11,807 bases of DNA from Lentisphaerota bacterium (GTDB lineage: Bacteria > Verrucomicrobiota > Kiritimatiellia > UBA8416 > JAFGIZ01). The notes under the pieces are model-generated. The model was given only the letters and a program-made list of their open reading frames with translations, had not been told where the DNA came from and did no database searches. Location of the stretch: the NCBI GenBank assembly GCA_016929365.1, contig JAFGIZ010000187.1, positions 1 to 11,807 of the forward strand, given 5' to 3'. A program made the position numbers and the translations under genes. This document shows positions 7,801 through 11,807 of this stretch, piece after piece (positions within the stretch are counted from its first letter, which is position 1; each line of letters begins with the position of its first letter).

Positions 7801-10800
7801 CGGCGCCGGGGTGCCGGGCGCGCGCGTGGAATACTGGGGCGCGGCCGGCGGCGCGGTGCAAACCGGCGCGGACGGCGCGTACCGGATCGACGGTTTGCCG
7901 ACGGCGGGCACGCTCAAGGTGCGGGCGGTGCCGGCGGCGCACGCGAAGCAGGGTCCGGTCGCGGTGGACCTGGCTGCGGGCGACGGCACGGCGGACTTCA
8001 CGGTGGAACAACCGGACGTGACGTTTTCGACCAACCGGATTACGGCGGCCGTGCAGTGGAAACAGCCGGCGACGCGGGAGTTCACGGTCGCCAACGGCGC
8101 GGAAGACCTTTTCGCCTACGCGTGCGTCGAGATGCCCAAACGGCGCGTGGGGCTGATTTCGGACGGCGCGCAGCTCGAGGGCCTGGCCGGCCTGCTGGAG
8201 CGGATGGGCCTGGAGACGGTGTCGTGGACCGGCAACTACGAGGTCGTGTACGTCCCGATTCCCGGCCTGTTCGGGTTCGAGGGCTGGGAGGCGGTGCCCA
8301 CGGCGTACTACGGGTCCGACGACGCGCTGGTTTTCGGCTGCGACCTGGTGATCGCGGACGTGTCGGGTCCGGACGGCGCGGGCCGGCTGTTGCTGCCCGG
8401 CGAGGCGGACGTGTACGACCGGCACCTGGCGCGCGGCGGTAAGCTGATCCTGACGGGTCCGAACCCGGTTTCGCGTCCCGATAACCGGCTGCTGGCGGAC
8501 CTGGCGGGCATCGCTTCGCTGGACCGGGCCGGCACGGCGGGCGCGGTGGCCTTGAGCAACGCCTTGCCCGACGCCTCCTATGTCGCGCTCGATCCGGGCG
8601 ACCGGCTGGCGGTGGCCGGGCAAGCCTACGACGTATCCGGCGCGGACACGAACCTGGACACAGCGGCTTATTTCGTGACGGAGGACGGCGCGGTCAAGCT
8701 GACGCGCCGGGCGGTAACCTCCAGTAACGCGGTAGGGGCCGTGTACGTTTGGACCGGCAACCGCGGCGGGGCGGAATGGCGGGCGCGCGGGATCTGGCAG
8801 GACGTCCTGCGCAACCTCGTGATCGCGGAGCTGCAGGCGGACGTGCCGTGGCTGGACGTGTCGCCCATGGACACGACGCTGAGCGGCGAGGCCGCACCGG
8901 TGGTGCTGACGTTGAATGCGTCCGGCGCGCTGGAAATGGGGTCGCACGAGGCGGCGGTGATCGTGCAGGGCAACTATCCCGGCGAAGAAAACCGCGCCGT
9001 GCACGTGGCGCTGGATGTCGTGCGGCCCACGCTGCGGGCCGAGTCGAGCACGGGCGTGACGAACTGGCTGGGCCGGCCGCTGCAGGGCGACGGCAGCGCG
9101 GACTCGTCCCTGTTGCAGTTGATCTGGGCGGGTCCGGACGGCGCGATCGATCCGCCGCGCGCGGACGGCCGGGCCACGGGCGACGACCTGTTGCTGGCGG
9201 CGTATCCCTCCGGCGTGACGTACGGCCGCTTCGGGGCCGGGTATGCGGCGGATCCGGACGAGGGGCTGTTCGAGCAGGTGTTCATGCACGATCTGACGGT
9301 GACCACGGTCCTGCAGCGCACGTACGTGCGGGCCTGGGACGGCGCGTCCTACGAGTCGGCCGTGGCCTACGGCGATTCCGGATTGTACGAACTCGAGAAC
9401 ACGGCCTGGGAAGCGCACGACTTCGGTTCGTGGCTGGTGAACCGTGTGCTGCGCTACCCCAACGAACCGGGGCAGGCGCCGGACGCGAACGGCGACTCGG
9501 TGCCCGACGGATGGTGCGTCTTGTTCGGCCTGGACGCCCGGGATCCGGTGGGGCCGTTGACGCCGCAGGGCATTCCGGTCTCGGCGTTCGGCGGGTTCGG
9601 GACAGGTGCGGGGCAGTGCTACTGGCCCACGCGGGTGTTCCTGACCGACGCGTTTGTGTTCGTGCTGGATACGCGCAACAACCGGGTGCAGGTCTGGGAC
9701 CGCGCGGCCGAGACGCCCGTCTCGACCTACGGTCCGGCGGGCGCCTTCTCGCAGCCGTACGGCATGGGCCGCGATCCGCGGGCGGGGGTGTACCGCTTCG
9801 CCGTGGCCGATACGGGCAACGACCGGATCCGGGTGTTCACCTTCGATCCGGCCGGCGGCGCGGTGACCCCGGCGTTCACGTTCGGCGAGAGCGGGACCGC
9901 GGACGGGAAGCTGCGCGGGCCCGAGGGCGTCGCTTTGGATCCGGGCGGTCGGATCTGGGTTGCGGATACCGACAACCATCGGATCCAGATTTTCGACGCC
10001 GCGGGGGCGTTTGTCGCGAGCATCGGCGAGTACGGGAGCGCGTCGGGCAAATTCAAGTTGCCGGCGGGCCTCTCGGTGGACGCGGATACCGGGATTGCCT
10101 GGGTGGCGGACACGGGGAATCACCGCATCCAGGCGTTCAACGGCGCCGGCGGCTATCTCTGGAAGTTCGGCACGCACGGCACGACGGGGGCGGGGGTCTT
10201 CAACGGGCCCACGGACGTCCGGATCGGCGTGGACGGCCGGATTTTTGTCGCGGACCGGTCGAATCACCGCGTGCAGGTGTTCAAGCGCAACGGCGCCGTG
10301 TTCGAGTCCCTGCTCGTGTTCGGCGGGTTCGGCGACGGCGCCGGGGAGCTGTCCTTCCCGTACGGGCTGATGCCGGTTCCGGAATCCACGGAAGTTTACG
10401 TCGCGGACACGTATAACAACCGGATTCAGCGTTTCGATACCGTGATCGACGCCGACGGGGACGGCATGGAAGACACCTGGGAGTGGCGTTTCCGGGATTG
10501 CGGATTGGACAACACGGATCCGGGCGACGGGCTGGCGGATACGGACGGCGACCTGGTGCTGAATATCGGCGAGTTCCGTGCCGGGAGCGATCCGTGCAAT
10601 GCGGATTCGAACGACAACGGGGCCACGGACGGCTGGGAGCTGGCGAACGGCCGCGATCCGTCCGCGTTCGGACTCAACCTGCTGCTGATCCGGAACCTGG
10701 AGGATCCGCCGGGCGTGTTGTCGTGGAACGTGCTGGACGGCGGCGTGTATCGCGTGCAGTGGACGGACGATCTGCTCGGCGGGCCGTGGATTGACCTGGC

Positions 10801-10897
10801 GCCGACGGTGACCGCGGCGGAGGACGGCGTCATCGCCTGGCCGCACGTGGCGGAAACGAACGCGGTGCGGTTCTACCGGGTCAAGCGGGTCGATTGA
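1859..10897 (+). CDS. Giant secreted dual-protease protein (papain-type C1 plus subtilisin-type S8) with three-fold Ig/regulatory repeats and an NHL propeller
   Basis: It encodes 3012 residues. A signal peptide (1-22, ending AFVWA before DAG) directs export; the ATG at 1859 is chosen because it starts this peptide. Domains in order: a propeptide (23-92) and papain-type peptidase (93-312) with Q112, C118 (SCGSCWAF), H258 (NHAVVLVGW) and N279 (RNSWGPGWG); an Ig-like domain (319-436); a fibronectin-III-like domain (438-545); a jelly-roll/lectin-like domain (558-716); three repeat units (719-2391); an unassigned region (2392-2540); a six-blade NHL propeller (2577-2861); TSP3-like calcium loops (2542-2550 and 2864-2935); and a terminal domain ending FYRVKRVD. 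Unit 2 contains a subtilase with propeptide (1311-1384) and residues D1434, H1561, N1661 (SAGNDG) and S1739 (GTSMAAPH). Unit 3 contains a Rossmann-like insert (2094-2327). No membrane anchor, LPxTG or PEP-CTERM tail is seen. Both peptidases look active; the target is unknown, but extracellular protein breakdown or processing is likely. Codon use is strongly GC-biased. Confidence 0.93.
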   Translation: MSRVAVLTVLLVGICLPAFVWADAGAEPSAEILERIEAIRADVAREGYSYTVGYTPALEYSLEELCGYIPAPPEFFEAAPRAPVQRGLRAPALPEQFDWREESGGLTPIRNQASCGSCWAFATVGCLESNIRITDGQEEDLSEQLLVSCAEMYFGCSGGWEAHPYFYDTPAADGEVGAALETDFPYEAADVPCAGPYPRLYVLDGWAYVGADDGVADTDAIKQALLDYGPVFVGVDATHFGAYTGGVFDNDSSRNVNHAVVLVGWDDTLGTEGCWILRNSWGPGWGEGGYMWIEYGCARVGYRASYINYKGGVMPPAGEILFDREVYSCRSNAYNVAFVQLKDRDLKVTGTVSVVVASYTDAGGTVLRDEQALVLHETLPGSGVLTNAIALRGGAPAAADGLLQVTNGGLIEVTYIDADDGAGGVNVLRRDTAAVDCVPPELAGAEVVEVWDNGAVLVWTTDEPADGSAALVTNIPPTGLAGVPRSGASGLVSTPDGSGRYPHSVTVTGLVPRTAYRAALFSRDRAGNEGSLPTNVGSTAEADYLAVVTRYRWTVYDTDFEDGELGWTHGGLNDCWEYGVPTYGPPDAPFGDKAWATRLSDRYTHGANGWLQSPALAVGCRPRITFDTWYEIEKDADLGFVEINDGSGWYNVVSNAGVFGNATAVTGDSDGWRHVSIDLLCYSNRSIRVRFRLNTDDTVSYAGWVVDNFRVSELVPDGVRIVTWAVRDLEGLNPLNDADGYAEPGESFYLELTAAHYDGARVYTQVQAEVTSPVEGVDLPAETVVVAYGDLAAAEDASSGTQLRADVAPDVPLGTVADFFHTAAAAGAGPWEDVVSIEITARDSLTGLVSNRFCGAPIADAWIQGQADGQDPVAAVTAADGTYSLHGLVPGVTYAVRALKPGQYSPSPYVTVPPGTATRNFGLGQAFGTLNPTSLLFTVFERSDDCVSQNLLIDNSGGNLPFLYTARVDYADGPAGWLALSPPSGAVAPGATATCRVDACGAALSWPGGPYDAAIHVDGNDVSGEDATVPVRLIVQPAPVLDLKAVEIYGGDGDPYAETGETIEFNLVLRNTGSWYANGVEGILSETGPGSMISGDAAWPNIAAYPEAGSVQASSTDPSFDVAGTPAGTVLPFTLSVTDFWGQAWTFDFSVTTAVRYAISGQVREFGTPNPVAGAVVRAHRDGALAASAVSDAAGDYALYGLTDGDYTVSVLPPAPYGAPGAETVAVAGADVAGLVFFVAPWALQVDPNAFEGITVDEGMETTRPLTLSKGIPNDGYVEMAVRFKEGIPEGFTGTPPGGGTDWAALDKGDYAPDELLVRFRDDVDAAAGRALLGAAGLSEVRRFDLVPAALVRTPRYASLPAVAAALQAAPEVLYVEPNYYHYPSYVPNDIRFEELYALRNRRQTGGTRGADIGATEAWDSTIGAAEAVVAVIDTGVQTNHEDLAGMLVQGYDFGVLIEEVIAAGDGTSTLFAGVLTAPPVAPGSLTVTAGDGAGGTLALQDLGDGTLAGPGGASGTIAYGTGDWTLNAGAFVPLGPITAQYAEGDPTPDYDEGLASGVYHGSHVAGTIAARGDNSTGIVGVAWGARVMPLKASVNIIGFGGSPIPVLETSALIDALGFAVAQGVRISNNSYGGSSFSGIFYEAISNAWSQGHIMVCSAGNDGSDMEGYPAYPAGYNLPNIVSVAATDDDDQLADFSNYGGTSVDLAAPGVDILSLYPTWNAAATDVVVNAYAKISGTSMAAPHAAGVLALLLSQAPGASSEMAIQALLDGVRPDGNLVGRVATGGHLDAPGALARFDAFWLTVEPSSTNIPPGGSVTATVTFNDGACLPAGPYEAEIVIQNGGLATNLPVSLFVEPAPRPVYAGVTVSGGDGDACAEPGETVDLNIRLRNAGAAFLPDPAGALASPVAAVTAGATAWETLLSGEEKAALAACTVQLPDPVTNRVPFTLTVTDGAHGPWNLEFALAVEAAHSVTGWVRDTGGAGVPGARVEYWGAAGGAVQTGADGAYRIDGLPTAGTLKVRAVPAAHAKQGPVAVDLAAGDGTADFTVEQPDVTFSTNRITAAVQWKQPATREFTVANGAEDLFAYACVEMPKRRVGLISDGAQLEGLAGLLERMGLETVSWTGNYEVVYVPIPGLFGFEGWEAVPTAYYGSDDALVFGCDLVIADVSGPDGAGRLLLPGEADVYDRHLARGGKLILTGPNPVSRPDNRLLADLAGIASLDRAGTAGAVALSNALPDASYVALDPGDRLAVAGQAYDVSGADTNLDTAAYFVTEDGAVKLTRRAVTSSNAVGAVYVWTGNRGGAEWRARGIWQDVLRNLVIAELQADVPWLDVSPMDTTLSGEAAPVVLTLNASGALEMGSHEAAVIVQGNYPGEENRAVHVALDVVRPTLRAESSTGVTNWLGRPLQGDGSADSSLLQLIWAGPDGAIDPPRADGRATGDDLLLAAYPSGVTYGRFGAGYAADPDEGLFEQVFMHDLTVTTVLQRTYVRAWDGASYESAVAYGDSGLYELENTAWEAHDFGSWLVNRVLRYPNEPGQAPDANGDSVPDGWCVLFGLDARDPVGPLTPQGIPVSAFGGFGTGAGQCYWPTRVFLTDAFVFVLDTRNNRVQVWDRAAETPVSTYGPAGAFSQPYGMGRDPRAGVYRFAVADTGNDRIRVFTFDPAGGAVTPAFTFGESGTADGKLRGPEGVALDPGGRIWVADTDNHRIQIFDAAGAFVASIGEYGSASGKFKLPAGLSVDADTGIAWVADTGNHRIQAFNGAGGYLWKFGTHGTTGAGVFNGPTDVRIGVDGRIFVADRSNHRVQVFKRNGAVFESLLVFGGFGDGAGELSFPYGLMPVPESTEVYVADTYNNRIQRFDTVIDADGDGMEDTWEWRFRDCGLDNTDPGDGLADTDGDLVLNIGEFRAGSDPCNADSNDNGATDGWELANGRDPSAFGLNLLLIRNLEDPPGVLSWNVLDGGVYRVQWTDDLLGGPWIDLAPTVTAAEDGVIAWPHVAETNAVRFYRVKRVD
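4013..4975 (+). repeat. Protein repeat unit 1 (no catalytic insert)
   Basis: Residues 719-1039 of the giant protein. It contains a beta module with the acidic DADGYAEPGE motif (P744), a carboxypeptidase-regulatory-like domain from G855 (GAPIADAW) to about 925, and a BACON-like Ig domain. The Ig domain's first half (LNPTSLLF, 930-975) and second half (GWLALSP, W977, to QPAP at 1036-1039) are contiguous. It is the uninterrupted reference copy for the other two units. Confidence 0.75.
4976..7435 (+). repeat. Protein repeat unit 2, carrying the subtilase as an insert
   Basis: Residues 1040-1859. The beta module has GGDGDPYAETGE (1050-1061) and the regulatory-like domain runs from I1159 (ISGQVREFG) to about 1240. 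The Ig first half (LQVDP..., 1244-1290) is followed by the whole S8 peptidase with its propeptide (1292-1798), then the Ig second half (FWLTVEPSS, W1801, to VEPAP). The halves align with the contiguous domain of unit 1, so the peptidase sits inside the Ig fold. Confidence 0.72.
7436..9031 (+). repeat. Protein repeat unit 3, carrying a Rossmann-like insert
   Basis: Residues 1860-2391. The beta module has GGDGDACAEPGE (P1879) and the regulatory-like domain starts at S1972 (SVTGWVRDTG). The Ig first half (VTFSTNRI to FAYACVEM, 2054-2092) is interrupted by about 233 residues (2094-2327). Those begin RRVGLISDG, include CDLVIADVSG and GGKLILTGPN, and resemble class I amidotransferase or ThuA-like folds. 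The Ig second half resumes at PWLDVSP (W2331). Confidence 0.7.
9587..10441 (+). repeat. Six NHL repeats forming one beta-propeller
   Basis: Residues 2577-2861 of the giant protein. Six repeats of about 45-50 residues each open with an FG-x-x-G-like turn and end in variants of ADTxNxRIQxF: DTRNNRVQVW, ADTGNDRIRVF, ADTDNHRIQIF, ADTGNHRIQAF, ADRSNHRVQVF and ADTYNNRIQRF. Six copies match a complete six-blade propeller, usually a binding surface for protein or polysaccharide. The ligand is unknown. Confidence 0.85.
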
Positions 10898-10906
10898 GGG
10901 AAAGCG

Positions 10907-10928
10907 CCCGGTTCGCCGTGAACCGCGG
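10907..10928 (+). terminator. Hairpin after the giant gene, possible weak terminator
   Basis: CGGTTC (10909-10914) pairs with GAACCG (10920-10925) around a five-base loop, and the stem extends by two more G-C pairs if one C is bulged. It starts ten bases after the stop codon. The only T run (six T, 10966-10971) is 38 bases further on, so it is not a classical intrinsic terminator. Confidence 0.3.
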
Positions 10929-10974
10929 AGTCCGGTGCGCCGCGGCGGGGTACGCAGAGGCTGAATTTTTTCTG

Positions 10975-11001
10975 ACAGGATCAACAGGATGTACAGGATG
11001 G
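10975..11001 (+). repeat. Three-fold 9-bp tandem motif (ACAGGATNN), dispersed-repeat-like
   Basis: The heptamer ACAGGAT occurs at 10975, 10984 and 10993, exactly nine bases apart, with variable dinucleotides CA, GT and GG between. It directly follows the T run at 10966-10971. Closely similar T-run/CTGACAGGAT phrases are, from memory, repeated between genes in many environmental bacterial genomes; this could not be verified here. It is not protein-coding in any supported frame. Confidence 0.6.
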
Positions 11002-11090
11002 GGAAGGCGGCGGCCCGGGGATGATCGCGGATGGAGGGGCTGAAACGGGGGAATTGGCAGTTTCTTGACAGGAGTTTGACAATTCGGCAT

Positions 11091-11119
11091 TCGACAGCGG
11101 GGGCGGATGGCCGTATTAT
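11091..11119 (+). promoter_or_regulatory. Sigma70-type promoter of the lipoprotein gene
   Basis: TCGACA (11091-11096) and TATTAT (11114-11119) each differ from consensus by one base and have the optimal 17-base spacer. Two perfect TTGACA hexamers lie just upstream (11065-11070 and 11076-11081) but have no -10 partner at the right distance. Transcription should start near 11126, only about four bases before the ATG at 11130. No Shine-Dalgarno sequence can fit in such a leader. Confidence 0.62.
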
Positions 11120-11129
11120 GATGACAGTG

Positions 11130-11642
11130 ATGAAGACCATACCCTATAGGATGGCGCTTGCCGCGGGGACTGTGGCGGCGGTCATTTTCATGGCCGGTTG
11201 CCGGTGTGGTGAAGACGCTCCACCCGCACCGACGGGGGCCCCACCCGAGGTGATCGAACCCGTGCCGGTTCCCCCTTCTATTCGTGCCGACGAGCCGGCG
11301 GCGGCATTGCCCGCGCCGCCGAGAGCCCCCGCGGCCGGCGGGGACGCCGTGGAGCAGCCGTTGGAAGTTCCTGTGACGAACGCCCCTCCCGTGTGGGAAA
11401 TCAGCGCGCTGCGGAAACGGATTCTCGAGAATCAGCGGGCCCTGATCGAAGCGGAACAGGAATTGCGGGACCATGATCCGGAGGTAATCCGTCTCTTCGA
11501 GCAGATGCAGGAAGCCCATGCCGCGTACCGGGCCAAGCTGGCCGGGAAGGAGAGCGTGGCGGCCCTGCAGGTGCGGCAGGCCGAGCTGGAGCAGCGTCTC
11601 AGCGAGCTTATGGAGCAAACAGAAACGGAGCCGATACCATGA
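11130..11642 (+). CDS. Small lipoprotein with coiled-coil C-terminal half, function unknown
   Basis: It encodes 170 residues. The N-terminus is a lipoprotein signal peptide: a basic start (MKTIPYR), a hydrophobic core and the lipobox FMAGC, with the acylated cysteine at C24. This is followed by a long Pro/Ala-rich linker (about 25-92) and then an acidic, heptad-like helical region (about 94-165, LRKRILENQ to LSELMEQ), probably a coiled coil. In-frame ATGs at 11118 and 11121 are rejected because the first overlaps the -10 box and both lie upstream of the predicted transcription start. The gene overlaps the next one by ATGA at 11639-11642, so the two are likely translated together. I do not recognise the family. 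The layout suggests a membrane-tethered spacer or scaffold partner, which is inference only. Confidence 0.78.
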   Translation: MKTIPYRMALAAGTVAAVIFMAGCRCGEDAPPAPTGAPPEVIEPVPVPPSIRADEPAAALPAPPRAPAAGGDAVEQPLEVPVTNAPPVWEISALRKRILENQRALIEAEQELRDHDPEVIRLFEQMQEAHAAYRAKLAGKESVAALQVRQAELEQRLSELMEQTETEPIP

Positions 11643-11807
11643 AGCATCTCTATCGAACTTTCTGGGCCGCGGCGGGAGCGGCATGCCTGGCCGCGTACGC
11701 GCACGCGGCGTTTGTAGACGTGCAGGTCGATCCGCCCGGCCGGGGCGAGATCAAGATTATTTTCAATGACGGCTCGAGCATCACCACGACCAACAACACC
11801 GATTTCA
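11639..11807 (+). CDS. Secreted protein, 5' part only (runs off the window)
   Basis: Starts with ATG inside the ATGA overlap with the lipoprotein stop. GGAG at 11627-11630, eight bases upstream, is a good Shine-Dalgarno site and supports this start. The 56 visible residues begin MKHLYRTFWAAAGAACL and end a signal peptide at about AYAHA (residue 23), followed by AFVDVQVDPPGRG and a beta-strand-like stretch with KIIFNDGSS. The mature part begins near residue 24. No domain can be named from so short a piece. It is exported and probably works with the adjacent lipoprotein. Confidence 0.75.
   Translation, partial: MKHLYRTFWAAAGAACLAAYAHAAFVDVQVDPPGRGEIKIIFNDGSSITTTNNTDF

Noticed and set aside
10938..10947. 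A 10-bp perfect palindrome CGCCGCGGCG
   Set aside because: It has no room for a loop and such GC palindromes are expected by chance at this composition; it is not flanked by any supporting site.
11031..11129. An upstream extension of the lipoprotein frame from 11031
   Set aside because: It runs through the promoter and places about 33 residues before a well-formed lipoprotein signal peptide.
1877..11140. A 3087-codon open frame on the minus strand, opposite the giant gene
   Set aside because: It is in codon register with the real gene and stays open only because that gene avoids TTA, CTA and TCA. Its product is Arg/His/Pro-rich with no domain, whereas the sense product has a signal peptide, two complete protease active sites and NHL repeats.

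Overview
The window is very G+C-rich (about two thirds or more by eye) and looks like a chromosomal stretch of an environmental bacterium. A verrucomicrobial relative of the PVC group, such as a Kiritimatiellota- or Lentisphaerota-like lineage, fits best. This is inferred from style, not from a marker gene: one giant secreted multidomain protein, calcium-loop (TSP3-like) segments, a C-terminal module ending in a Trp-Thr-Asp...Phe-Tyr-Arg-Val pattern common in that group, and an MtaA-type corrinoid methyltransferase. No rRNA, tRNA, CRISPR array or transposase is visible.

Positions 1-1698 hold a small corrinoid and C1-type neighbourhood. The 3' part of a cob(I)alamin adenosyltransferase gene (cobO) reads rightward and meets, tail to tail with a 4-base overlap, a leftward pair: an MtaA/CmuA-type uroporphyrinogen-decarboxylase-fold protein followed by an FmdB-type zinc-ribbon protein. 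CobO makes adenosylated corrinoid, and MtaA-type proteins use methylcorrinoid as methyl donor, so a shared corrinoid theme is reasonable but not proven.

Positions 1699-1858 form a divergent promoter region. Positions 1859-10897 are one gene for a 3012-residue exported protein with two proteases of unrelated classes: an N-terminal papain-type cysteine peptidase and an internal subtilisin-type serine peptidase, both with complete catalytic residues. The middle of the protein is a three-fold repeat of the unit [DGD/PGE beta module]-[carboxypeptidase-regulatory-like domain]-[BACON-like Ig domain]. At the same loop of the Ig domain, copy 1 has nothing, copy 2 carries the whole subtilase with its propeptide, and copy 3 carries a Rossmann-like, amidotransferase-like domain. 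The C-terminus has a six-blade NHL propeller flanked by calcium-loop segments. This nested architecture is the most interesting thing in the window.

Positions 10898-11129 are intergenic, with a hairpin, a three-fold 9-bp tandem motif that resembles a dispersed intergenic repeat, and a good sigma70-type promoter. Positions 11130-11807 begin a second exported set: a small lipoprotein with a coiled-coil tail, translationally overlapped (ATGA) by a secreted protein that runs off the window. The giant-protein and lipoprotein promoters both sit so close to the start codon that leaderless or almost leaderless mRNAs are predicted.
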